Numbered from the stretch's first letter, positions 8,148 through 13,816 are shown. The stretch: DNA of 13,816 nt from Armatimonadota bacterium (GCA_023428805.1 JAEYWW010000367.1:1-13816), one strand, 5' to 3'. The notes: generated from the sequence alone by a model not told the origin. Translations and numbers: made by a program.

Positions 8148-9424
8148 TCTGCGCCGCTCGCGGAGGCGGCGCACTTCCGATAGAAAACCAGCGAAGCAAG
8201 ATAGACCACGATCATCGAACCGGAATAGCACCCAACCGCAATGGTCGCCGTAGAGCCGTAGTGAGCCGCCAGCCCGAAGCAGGCGGCCGTCAGGACAACA
8301 CGGAGGATGTCGAGGGCCAACTGCCCCTGAAGCTTCTCCAGCAATTGCGCCGTCATGCTGACCGGACTGCACACAAGCTGGAGGCAGAACATCGGAGTCA
8401 TCATCGCCGTCCAGATTCCGGCGTCCCCCGCATTCGGCCCCAGAAACGCGGGCATCCAAAACGGAGCCGAAAGTCCAAACGGGCAGACCGCCAACGAAGC
8501 CAATCCGAGCTTCCTCAGAGTCCGGTCAAACAGGGGGAGCAGCGCTGCGGGATTCTCCCGAACGTAGCGCGCCGCCTGCCCCTGGTAGGCCTGGGCGACA
8601 GCCGCACCAATCAGGGTCATGGGGCTGCCGAGAAAGCGAGTCGAGGCGTAGAAGGCCGCCGTGCTGCCCAAAGGAAAGTTGGAGACAAGCATGAGCAGCG
8701 GAAGCTGCAGACCGGCAGAATTCGCAAGGGTGCTGGGCGCGCTGTAGTAGGGAAAAGAACGGTAGCGGCTGAATAGTCCACGCATTTCCGCAAAATCCCA
8801 AGGCTGGCGCCATTCATCCACCTTTCGCAGAGCCTGGAGAAAGGAAACCACGCCGGAAGAACGTCCGATCGCCAAGCCGAGGACAAGAGCCAGTTGGGCA
8901 TGCCCCTTCATGACATAGAAGCCCCCCACCTGGGTGACCGCCATCCCGATGGCTTGAGCAACCGTCGTGCGCGCGGTGATTTTGAACTGCTGTTCTCGTG
9001 TGAACCACAGGGTGCAGATCATGTAGGCCGCTCCTCCTGCCAGTGAAAGAGGAAGCACCCAGGGGTAGAGGGCCAAGATCGGCAGATTGAGTATTCCGCC
9101 AATTCCATTTCCAAGTATCAAAAGAATGATAAGAATCAGCAATGAAGTTGCAAGCGCAACCAATATGGAAAGGCGGAGGATGTGAATCGCCTGAGATTTA
9201 TCCTTCGCAATCGGGATCACCTGCTCCATCCGCAGTGCAGATACTCCGACCAAAGTAAAGAAAAGTGCGGAAAATGCCCCCAGTGCATCAAGCTCTTTTT
9301 GCCCATAAAGACGGAAGAGGATTGGAGTGATCGCTACAATCAGCAACTGGGCGGCCACAGTTCCCGAAGCCAGCGTCATCACGTGCTTCGCGAGTCCGTC
9401 CGAAGCCAGCCATCGCTTGATCAT
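8129..9424 (-). CDS. Wzx-like polysaccharide flippase (MOP superfamily)
   Basis: An integral membrane protein expected to flip undecaprenyl-linked oligosaccharide across the inner membrane. The 431-residue sequence is dominated by hydrophobic helices (roughly twelve by inspection), beginning at about residues 14-36 and 43-63, with short charged loops between them. Examples of helical segments are 'ILRLSILVALATSLLILIIL' and 'LALVLGLAIGRSSGVVSFLQ'. Length and helix pattern fit Wzx/RfbX-type oligosaccharide flippases. Such proteins are poorly conserved, so the call rests on topology and on the surrounding polysaccharide genes. The ATG at 9424 has AGGGA about 8 nt upstream and a plausible promoter (TTGTTT-17-TAATCT) just before it. 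The last 19 bp of the gene overlap the 3' end of the glycosyltransferase on the other strand. Confidence 0.88.
   Translation of the reverse strand: MIKRWLASDGLAKHVMTLASGTVAAQLLIVAITPILFRLYGQKELDALGAFSALFFTLVGVSALRMEQVIPIAKDKSQAIHILRLSILVALATSLLILIILLILGNGIGGILNLPILALYPWVLPLSLAGGAAYMICTLWFTREQQFKITARTTVAQAIGMAVTQVGGFYVMKGHAQLALVLGLAIGRSSGVVSFLQALRKVDEWRQPWDFAEMRGLFSRYRSFPYYSAPSTLANSAGLQLPLLMLVSNFPLGSTAAFYASTRFLGSPMTLIGAAVAQAYQGQAARYVRENPAALLPLFDRTLRKLGLASLAVCPFGLSAPFWMPAFLGPNAGDAGIWTAMMTPMFCLQLVCSPVSMTAQLLEKLQGQLALDILRVVLTAACFGLAAHYGSTATIAVGCYSGSMIVVYLASLVFYRKCAASASGADQASQS
8150..8173 (+). terminator. Hairpin just past the glycosyltransferase stop, possible terminator
   Basis: TGCGCCGC (8150-8157) pairs perfectly with GCGGCGCA (8166-8173) around an 8-nt loop, starting 3 nt after the glycosyltransferase stop codon. 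There is no T-run after it on the plus strand, so intrinsic termination is not assured. The hairpin also encodes part of the flippase C-terminus (around CAASASGA), so it may simply reflect alanine-rich coding. Confidence 0.3.
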
Positions 9425-9756
9425 GTCCGTCGAAATCCCTGGAGATTATGCGAGATTAAAGTGACAAACAAAATTCCTGCTGCTCTGACTATGACTATGA
9501 GACTATTGCAGCCTCTGCACGTTGATATCCTTTGGTCAGCGAAGAAGCATTTTTGCCAAAGCTGGCGAGAGCCCCAATATTTAGAGAATTTTTGTTAAGA
9601 ATACGTTTCAGCCTCCATCGTGTGAAAAAATAGAGATCACGCGAAATACTAAGAGGCCTGCAACGTTCTTTTGAAACATTTTTGACGGAAAGTGGTCTAA
9701 GGCCGCAGTTGTTTGATCAGGCAAGGGTCTGCCTGACTGAATTGGATCGGTGGGAA
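9425..9756. other. AT-richer intergenic region between flippase and membrane dehydratase genes
   Basis: This 332-bp spacer is visibly richer in A and T than the genes around it. Its left end holds the flippase promoter. The rest should hold the promoter for the gene at 9757, but I see no convincing -35/-10 pair; TTGAAA at 9671-9676 with TCTAAG at 9696-9701 has too long a spacer (19 bp). An imperfect direct repeat (TCGTGTGAAA at 9618, TCACGCGAAA at 9637; 8 of 10 alike, 19 bp apart) is present. A short run of GACTAT units lies around 9487-9506. An open frame from 9182 to 9598 on the plus strand is mostly antisense to the flippase and is not taken as a gene. Confidence 0.5.
9443..9471 (-). promoter_or_regulatory. 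Candidate promoter of the flippase gene
   Basis: Read on the minus strand: TTGTTT (9471-9466), a 17-bp spacer, then TAATCT (9448-9443). Transcription would start roughly 10-12 nt before the ATG at 9424. The -35 matches the consensus TTGACA at four positions and the -10 matches TATAAT at four. Reasonable but not decisive. Confidence 0.45.
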
Positions 9757-11670
9757 ATGCTGAGCAAGGAAAACAAGACGCATAGGTTCAACTGGGGGCT
9801 TCGGACCAGCCGCCACTCAGTTCAAGTCTTCTTCTTCGATCTGACCCTCATTTCGGCGGCATACTGCCTCTCATTTCTGATCCGGTTCGGCGCCCAGGGC
9901 ATCAACGACGAGAGCATCCAGTCGATGGTTTGGCCTCGCCTGCCAGTCATTGTCCTCATCGCCGCAGGATTGCTCTTGTGGAAGCGGCTCTGGAAGATTC
10001 AGCCCCGCTACATGAGCATCTTCGACATCACGTCGATCCTGGTCACCTCCATCGCTCTGTTGTTCGCCTGCCGGGCCACCGAGCACTTTGTCCAGAATTC
10101 CCCTCCCCCCTGGCATGACGGCTGGGCGATGCCCCTGCTTTTTGGGTTCATCACAGGGACTCTGCTGGGTGGGTGGCGCGTGCTGCGCCGCATCAGCATC
10201 AGCAAGCACTCCGACATCAAGATGCATCGGGGACAGGTGCGCCGCGTCCTCATTCTGGGCGCATCGGATCAGGGCGAAGCCGTTTTCCGCGAACTCGCGC
10301 GTTATCCGCACTCGATTGAAGTTGTCGGCTACGCCGATGACAGCCCCGAATTTCAGAATCTCAACATCCACAGCGTGCCCGTACTGGGGAGAATTCAAGA
10401 TATTCCCGAGATTGTCAGCGCAACAGGAGCCCACGAAATTCTGATCGCCACCGCCGACCAGTCTCCCAAAGAACTGCGTAGAATTTTCGACATCTGCGAC
10501 GGCGTTCCCGCCAGGCTCAAACTGGTTCCACCCTTCTCATCCCTGGTCTCAGGTGTCGGTTCACCCGTCCCCCAAGCACGGTCGCTGGATGTCACTGACC
10601 TCTTGAGGAGAGATCAGATGGGCATCTATGAAGACGACGCGCTGAAATTCCTCGCCGGAGAGCGGGTGATGATCACGGGCGGCGGGGGATCAATCGGCTC
10701 CGAAGTCGCACGCCAAGTCGTCAAATTCAGCCCGGCAAGCCTCATTCTCCTCGGCAAAGGCGAAGGGAGCATCTTTGAAATCGACCAGGAGATCCGCCAG
10801 AAGACAACTTTCCGTCCCGTTCCCGTCATCGCCGACATTCGCGATCGCGATGCCGTGCTCGCTTCCATGAAGAAGCACTCCCCGGGCGTTGTCTTCCACT
10901 GTGCGGCGCACAAGCATGTTCCTCTGATGGAGGAATCTCCCATTGAGGCGATCCGAAACAACATTTTTGGCACCCTCAATGTTCTTGAGTCCGCCATCGA
11001 TTCCAAAGCGCGCAAATTCATCCTTGTCTCGACCGATAAAGCGGTCAAGCCCGCAAACGTGATGGGCGCGACGAAGAGAGTTGCCGAAATGATCGTAGCC
11101 TCCAAAAGCGAGGTCTGCGACATGGAGCTTGCCATTGTTCGGTTCGGCAACGTTCTTGGAAGCCGCGGCAGCCTCGTTCCTCTGATCTGCAAGCAGATTG
11201 CCTCGGGCGGCTCGGTCACCATCACCCATCCCGACATGACGCGCTACTTCATGACTATTCCAGAAGCCGCGCAGCTCATACTGCAGGCGGGTGCGATGGG
11301 ATCACAGGGCGAAATCTTCGTCCTCGATATGGGCGACCCGGTCAAGATCATGGACTTGATCCGCGACATCATCCGCATGCACGGCCTTGTGCCGGGACAG
11401 GATGTGGAGATCAAGACCGTCGGCATGAGGCCCGGCGAAAAGATGCATGAGGAGCTTTACTTCAGTTCCGAAGCGGTTTCCGAGAGCCGTCATCCCCGCA
11501 TCTTCGTCGCCAAACCCGAAGCCAGCATTCCCTGGGATTGGATGGCGGAGCAGCTTGCCAACCTCGATCAGCTTTGCAACGAAGGCAACGCCGATGGCGC
11601 GCGTGCGGCGCTCATGGAACTCTCGTGGGCCAAGAACCTGCCTCCCAGTTCCATGCGTTCGGTGATGTAG
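9757..11670 (+). CDS. Membrane-anchored nucleotide-sugar 4,6-dehydratase (FlaA1/WbpM/CapD family)
   Basis: Likely converts UDP-GlcNAc to UDP-2-acetamido-2,6-dideoxy-4-keto-D-hexose, the first step to D-FucNAc, D-QuiNAc or bacillosamine-type sugars, at the inner membrane. From the ATG at 9757 it has 637 residues, a normal length for the long form. Four predicted helices lie at about 23-44, 62-78, 88-106 and 125-141. A first nucleotide-binding domain starts at VLILGASDQGE (164-174). The catalytic SDR domain follows, with MITGGGGSIGSE (305-316), HCAAHKHVPLMEE (381-393), STDK (425-428) and MGATKR (436-441). Met436 replaces the usual Tyr of YxxxK, as in WbpM-type proteins. The start is uncertain: an in-frame TTG at 9682 would add 25 residues. 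The ATG is preferred because GGTGGG precedes it and because about 20 residues before the first helix is usual. A strong terminator follows. Confidence 0.92.
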   Translation: MLSKENKTHRFNWGLRTSRHSVQVFFFDLTLISAAYCLSFLIRFGAQGINDESIQSMVWPRLPVIVLIAAGLLLWKRLWKIQPRYMSIFDITSILVTSIALLFACRATEHFVQNSPPPWHDGWAMPLLFGFITGTLLGGWRVLRRISISKHSDIKMHRGQVRRVLILGASDQGEAVFRELARYPHSIEVVGYADDSPEFQNLNIHSVPVLGRIQDIPEIVSATGAHEILIATADQSPKELRRIFDICDGVPARLKLVPPFSSLVSGVGSPVPQARSLDVTDLLRRDQMGIYEDDALKFLAGERVMITGGGGSIGSEVARQVVKFSPASLILLGKGEGSIFEIDQEIRQKTTFRPVPVIADIRDRDAVLASMKKHSPGVVFHCAAHKHVPLMEESPIEAIRNNIFGTLNVLESAIDSKARKFILVSTDKAVKPANVMGATKRVAEMIVASKSEVCDMELAIVRFGNVLGSRGSLVPLICKQIASGGSVTITHPDMTRYFMTIPEAAQLILQAGAMGSQGEIFVLDMGDPVKIMDLIRDIIRMHGLVPGQDVEIKTVGMRPGEKMHEELYFSSEAVSESRHPRIFVAKPEASIPWDWMAEQLANLDQLCNEGNADGARAALMELSWAKNLPPSSMRSVM

Positions 11671-11687
11671 GCAGGCAGGAATAATTC

Positions 11688-11725
11688 AAGGCTTGAGAGT
11701 GCAACTTGCATTCTCAAGCCTTTTT
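11688..11725 (+). terminator. Intrinsic terminator after the membrane dehydratase gene
   Basis: AAGGCTTGAGA (11688-11698) pairs perfectly with TCTCAAGCCTT (11712-11722). Inner TGCA/TGCA pairing, joined through a G-T pair, extends the stem to about 16 bp, and a run of T follows (11721-11725). It begins 17 nt after the stop codon. This marks the end of the polysaccharide locus and insulates the prepilin-like genes. Confidence 0.93.
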
Positions 11726-11729
11726 CGTA

Positions 11730-11759
11730 TTGACTATTCACCGCGCAACCTGTTAAGAT
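11730..11759 (+). promoter_or_regulatory. Promoter of prepilin-like gene 1
   Basis: TTGACT (11730-11735), an 18-bp spacer and TAAGAT (11754-11759) form a good sigma-70-type promoter directly after the terminator. Transcription would start near 11766, about 43 nt before the ATG at 11809, leaving room for the ribosome site GGAG at 11799-11802. Confidence 0.7.
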
Positions 11760-11808
11760 TGCGTTTCCTTTCTCTGCTCGGCCACTGCGGTCGCGCGCGG
11801 AGCATTCA

Positions 11809-12645
11809 ATGACGAAAAAAGCCTTCACGCTCATCGAGCTGCTTGTTGTGATCGCGATCATCGCGATTCTCGCCGCCATCCTTTTCCCCGTCTTTGCCCA
11901 GGCCAAAGATGCGGCGAAGAAGACACAGTCGATCAGCAACCTGAAGCAGATTGGCACCTCGACCCTGCTCTATTCGGCCGACTATGATGACTACTATCCG
12001 ATGAGCGCATTCTTCAGTGCTCCGGAATCGCCCGATCCGCGTCCCGTGATCTTCTCCGTGTACGACGCGACGCTTCCTTACATGAAGAACAAGCAGATCT
12101 TCACCAGCCCTTCGGACGGCATCAAGCAGAACTGGAAGAATCGCCTCAACGCGATCAACCTGACCATTCCCCAGGGCGGCGTTGAATTCGCCAGCTACGC
12201 GCCCAATCTCGGCCTGTTTGGCGAGAATCTCTGCGGCGCGCCCGTCCCCGCACTGCGCAAGTACAGCCGCACCTACTCTCAGACCGAACTGCCCGACGTG
12301 GTCAACACAATCGGCTTCTTCGACGGCTATATCAAGAGCCTCGCAACAGGCCTGGAATACAGCAACTTCATGGGCATCGGACGCCATGCTGACGGAATGG
12401 TCGTCAACTTCGCCGACGGTCACGCCAAATACTATAAGTGGAGCGCACTGAGCAACATTTCCCAGGAAATCACTCCCGCTGGCTCAACCCGCCCAGGAGT
12501 CAAATACTACAGTTGGCAGACCCCGTTCTATAAATCTGAATCCCAGTTGGAATCAGCGCCGAACACGGCGGCCAACCCCTACAACGACCTGCACGGCGTC
12601 CCAGGCACATCAACTGGCGACTCTGAAGACTTCACCTGTCCGTAG
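11809..12645 (+). CDS. Prepilin-like protein with DUF1559-type C-terminus (1)
   Basis: A secreted or membrane-tethered pseudopilin-like protein of 278 residues. The N-terminus, MTKKA followed by [19 protein letters not shown], is a class III signal. A type IV prepilin peptidase would cut between Ala5 and Phe6 and methylate the Phe, leaving a hydrophobic helix with Glu9 (position +4 after the Phe start). After 'FPVFAQAK' come SNLKQIG and [10 protein letters not shown]. Near the end is [18 protein letters not shown], matching the H-x9-DG motif of this family. Such proteins occur in many copies in Planctomycetes, Verrucomicrobia and Armatimonadota; their exact role (pilus-like fibres, secretion or surface structure) is poorly known. 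GGAG stands 6 nt before the start. The gene has its own promoter and is followed by a GC-rich hairpin, so it appears to be monocistronic. Confidence 0.9.
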   Translation: MTKKAFTLIELLVVIAIIAILAAILFPVFAQAKDAAKKTQSISNLKQIGTSTLLYSADYDDYYPMSAFFSAPESPDPRPVIFSVYDATLPYMKNKQIFTSPSDGIKQNWKNRLNAINLTIPQGGVEFASYAPNLGLFGENLCGAPVPALRKYSRTYSQTELPDVVNTIGFFDGYIKSLATGLEYSNFMGIGRHADGMVVNFADGHAKYYKWSALSNISQEITPAGSTRPGVKYYSWQTPFYKSESQLESAPNTAANPYNDLHGVPGTSTGDSEDFTCP

Positions 12646-12663
12646 GCTCTTGATGGTGTTTGG

Positions 12664-12689
12664 GGGGCGGAACTGGGCAGTTCCGCCCC
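12664..12689 (+). terminator. GC-rich hairpin after prepilin-like gene 1
   Basis: GGGGCGGAACT (12664-12674) pairs perfectly with AGTTCCGCCCC (12679-12689) around a GGGC loop, 18 nt after the stop codon. No T-run follows on either strand, so it is a terminator-like hairpin or a 3'-end stabiliser rather than a textbook intrinsic terminator. Confidence 0.5.
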
Positions 12690-12717
12690 TCGACATATTA
12701 CGGCTGTCGTATATTAG
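12690..12717 (+). promoter_or_regulatory. Candidate promoter of the TPP riboswitch leader
   Basis: TCGACA (12690-12695), a 16-bp spacer, then TATTAG (12712-12717). The overlapping TATATT at 12710-12715 is a better -10 sequence but leaves only 14 bp. Either would start transcription about 7-15 nt before the first paired bases of the riboswitch, which is the right place. Moderate support. Confidence 0.45.
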
Positions 12718-12735
12718 AACTGAAGAACGACCTGT

Positions 12736-12827
12736 CCGCAGGGGGCGCTGAAATGGCTGAGATATCCGGGAGCAACCCGGTGGTCCCCTCGAACCTGATC
12801 CGGATAATGCCGGCGTAGGAATTGCGA
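12736..12827 (+). ncRNA. TPP riboswitch aptamer (THI element)
   Basis: Binds thiamin pyrophosphate in the mRNA leader. The conserved core motifs of the family are present in order: CTGAGA at 12757-12762 (pyrimidine-sensing arm), ACCTGAT at 12793-12799, and GGATAATGCC at 12802-12811 followed by GGCGTAGGA (pyrophosphate-sensing arm). P1 can form from CGCA (12737-12740) with TGCG (12823-12826). P2 forms from AGGGG (12740-12744) with CCCCT (12785-12789). An extra arm between them pairs CCGGG with CCCGG (12766-12780). In the right arm CCGG/CCGG replaces the common CTGG/CCAG, a compensated change that supports a folded RNA. The apical P3 is very short. A terminator follows within 25 nt, giving the usual transcriptional OFF-switch layout. 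The downstream gene is not a known thiamin gene. Confidence 0.95.
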
Positions 12828-12851
12828 GCAGTGCGCGTGGTGCTTGGCACG

Positions 12852-12890
12852 ACGGCGCGACTCAGCAATCGCTGGGCAGCGCCGTTTTTT
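12852..12890 (+). terminator. Intrinsic terminator forming the riboswitch expression platform
   Basis: ACGGCGC (12852-12858) pairs perfectly with GCGCCGT (12879-12885), with an inner CAGC/GCTG stem (12863-12866 with 12871-12874), and is followed by TTTTTT (12885-12890). It lies 25 nt after the aptamer and 15 nt before the ATG of prepilin-like gene 2. Bases 12834-12837 (CGCG) could pair instead with 12856-12859 of the terminator, enclosing a small GTGC/GCAC hairpin; this is a candidate antiterminator. By analogy with known TPP switches, ligand binding would favour termination. Confidence 0.88.
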
Positions 12891-12905
12891 AGTTTGGACA
12901 ACGCC

Positions 12906-13670
12906 ATGCGAAAAGCATTCACGCTCATCGAGCTTCTGGTGGTCATCGCCATCATCGCGATCCTCGCCGCCATCCTCTTCCCCGTCTTCGCCCGCGCGAA
13001 GGAGTCGGCCAAGAACACAACCTGCGTCAGCAACGGTCGCCAAATCGGCATGTCGGTCAAGATGTATCTCGCCGACTACGACGACATGATGCCGATCTTC
13101 TACGCCTACAACTCGGTTCCTCCCGCCGGACAGCCGGGGCACGAAGGCGTCGAGGTCCTCCTGCACCCCTATACCAAGAGCACACAGATCTTCAAAAGCC
13201 CCCTTGACACCGGCGGCCCCTACACCTCCGACGACGTCCCGGGTGCGGACAGCTACTGGAAGGCATACGGAAGTTCCTACCGGTTCACCTACTGCCTGTT
13301 CAGCGTCGTCGCGGGCGAGTCAACCCAGAACAACAACCCGCGCACAGATGATTGGCGCGTCAGCGAAACCCAGATGGAATCCCCCGCCGAATCGCGTGTG
13401 ATGCGCCTGGAGATGATGCCCTTCTTCGCCGTCAAACGGTTCCCGCAGGCGTGCGATGTCTATGGCTACGACTGCCCTGTGCCGAACAATTACTATCGCG
13501 AATGGTCGGGCACGGGCGGCACCGCGATCTTCGCCGATGGCCACGCCAAGTTTACAACGGGCGCGGGCATCTTTGACAACCAGATCGTCAGCCCCGAAGG
13601 CCGACGCTCCGGCGAAGCCAGCAGCGATCCGGATGCCTGGTCCGGCACCTGGTACAGCCTCTGCGACTGA
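12906..13670 (+). CDS. Prepilin-like protein with DUF1559-type features (2), behind a TPP riboswitch
   Basis: A 254-residue exported pseudopilin-like protein. MRKA precedes the class III signal and helix [19 protein letters not shown]; prepilin peptidase would cut between Ala4 and Phe5. It continues with FPVFARAK, SNGRQIG and YLADYDDMMP. Near the end is a TAIFADGHAKF segment matching the tail of the H-x9-DG motif, although the expected His is not present at the usual spacing. Four or more Cys residues in the mature part (such as TTCVSN, QACDVYGYDC and the C-terminal SLCD) could form disulfides; the first prepilin-like protein has fewer. The ATG at 12906 is chosen because the prepilin signal must begin there; an upstream in-frame TTG at 12822 would translate the riboswitch terminator. 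The ribosome site is weak (GGA, 7 nt upstream). Expression should depend on readthrough of the riboswitch terminator. Confidence 0.9.
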   Translation: MRKAFTLIELLVVIAIIAILAAILFPVFARAKESAKNTTCVSNGRQIGMSVKMYLADYDDMMPIFYAYNSVPPAGQPGHEGVEVLLHPYTKSTQIFKSPLDTGGPYTSDDVPGADSYWKAYGSSYRFTYCLFSVVAGESTQNNNPRTDDWRVSETQMESPAESRVMRLEMMPFFAVKRFPQACDVYGYDCPVPNNYYREWSGTGGTAIFADGHAKFTTGAGIFDNQIVSPEGRRSGEASSDPDAWSGTWYSLCD

Positions 13671-13676
13671 CAGATC

Positions 13677-13712
13677 GACTGACTCCCCGCAGATCACCGC
13701 GGGGAGTCAGTC
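13677..13712 (+). terminator. Long perfect hairpin between prepilin-like gene 2 and tRNA-Ala
   Basis: GACTGACTCCCCGC (13677-13690) pairs perfectly over 14 bp with GCGGGGAGTCAGTC (13699-13712) around an 8-nt loop. It starts 6 nt after the stop codon. No T-run follows on either strand. Most likely it ends the prepilin transcript or protects its 3' end. Confidence 0.6.
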
Positions 13713-13727
13713 CGAAAGCCCCCCCGC

Positions 13728-13757
13728 TTGACGCGCCGCCCCCTTTTCGGGTTCAAT
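13728..13757 (+). promoter_or_regulatory. Candidate promoter of tRNA-Ala
   Basis: TTGACG (13728-13733), an 18-bp spacer and TTCAAT (13752-13757) lie just before the tRNA. Transcription would start about 6-8 nt before the mature 5' end. The -35 is strong and the -10 weak. Confidence 0.45.
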
Positions 13758-13770
13758 GCGGATTCCTAGT

Positions 13771-13816
13771 GGGGAATTAGCTCAGCTGGGAGAGCGCTTC
13801 CATGGCATGGAAGAGG
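13771..13816 (+). tRNA. tRNA-Ala(GGC), 3' part beyond window
   Basis: The first 46 bases of a tRNA fit the standard layout. The acceptor 5' strand GGGGAAT is at 13771-13777. The D arm is GCTC...GAGC with loop AGCTGGGA. The anticodon stem CTTCC/GGAAG (13797-13801, 13809-13813) encloses loop ATGGCAT. The anticodon GGC is at 13804-13806, positions 34-36 of the tRNA, which reads GCC alanine codons. The T arm and acceptor 3' strand lie outside the window. Confidence 0.95.

Noticed and set aside
9182..9598. 138-codon plus-strand frame reaching into the spacer before 9757, with a Cys-containing KCGKCPQC stretch
   Set aside because: The zinc-finger-like Cys cluster arises antisense to the flippase; there is no ribosome site, the start lies inside the flippase, and the rest is low-quality.
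9682..9756. TTG start for the membrane dehydratase, 25 codons upstream
   Set aside because: Not excluded, but no ribosome site precedes it, and the ATG at 9757 gives a normal N-terminal length before the first helix.
12822..12905. Upstream extension of prepilin-like gene 2 to a TTG at 12822
   Set aside because: It would translate the riboswitch 3' end and the terminator and bury the class III signal in the middle of the protein. The ATG at 12906 is correct.
1..13816. CRISPR arrays, insertion sequences, integrase or attachment sites, including at tRNA-Ala
   Set aside because: No regularly spaced repeats, transposase motifs or terminal inverted repeats were seen. The tRNA is cut by the window end, so a downstream island cannot be judged.

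Overview
Taxonomy (inference): the window is a GC-rich bacterial chromosomal segment. Both prepilin-like genes at its right end have an FTLIELL N-terminus followed by an 'FPVFA(R/Q)AK' stretch, an 'SN-(L/G)-(K/R)-QIG' motif, a 'Y-x-A-D-Y-D-D' motif and a late 'FADGHAK' motif. This DUF1559-like combination is abundant in Armatimonadota (Fimbriimonadia and relatives), so I lean to that phylum. There is no rRNA or other direct marker to prove it.

Layout. (1) Positions 1-1161, minus: the N-terminal 387 residues of an M3-family zinc oligoendopeptidase, cut by the window edge. (2) 1217-2257, plus: a membrane-anchored protein of unknown function, divergent from the peptidase. (3) 2326-5590, plus: a tight three-gene operon, capE-capF-capG (= wbjBCD/fnlABC), for making UDP-N-acetyl-L-fucosamine from UDP-GlcNAc. 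(4) 5597-6826, minus: a WecC/CapO-type UDP-ManNAc dehydrogenase, convergent with capG. (5) 7038-8147, plus: a GT-B glycosyltransferase. (6) 8129-9424, minus: a Wzx-like flippase whose 3' end overlaps the glycosyltransferase by 19 bp. (7) 9757-11670, plus: a membrane-anchored FlaA1/WbpM/CapD-type nucleotide-sugar 4,6-dehydratase, followed by a strong intrinsic terminator. (8) 11809-12645, plus: prepilin-like protein 1 with its own promoter. (9) 12736-12890, plus: a TPP (thiamin pyrophosphate) riboswitch aptamer and an intrinsic terminator, 15 nt before the start codon of prepilin-like protein 2 (12906-13670). (10) A 14-bp hairpin, then the 5' part of tRNA-Ala(GGC), cut by the window end.

How it fits together: regions 3-7 form a surface-polysaccharide locus. 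CapEFG supplies L-FucNAc, the dehydrogenase supplies D-ManNAcA, and the membrane dehydratase starts a second 6-deoxy-HexNAc branch. The glycosyltransferase assembles and the flippase exports. These three sugar branches match the precursor set of Staphylococcus aureus type 5/8 capsule, but no polymerase, initiating transferase or clear separate UDP-GlcNAc 2-epimerase is visible here.

The most unusual item is the TPP riboswitch. It is complete at its core motifs, carries a terminator expression platform, and its only downstream protein-coding gene in the window is a pseudopilin-like gene, not a thiamin biosynthesis or transport gene.
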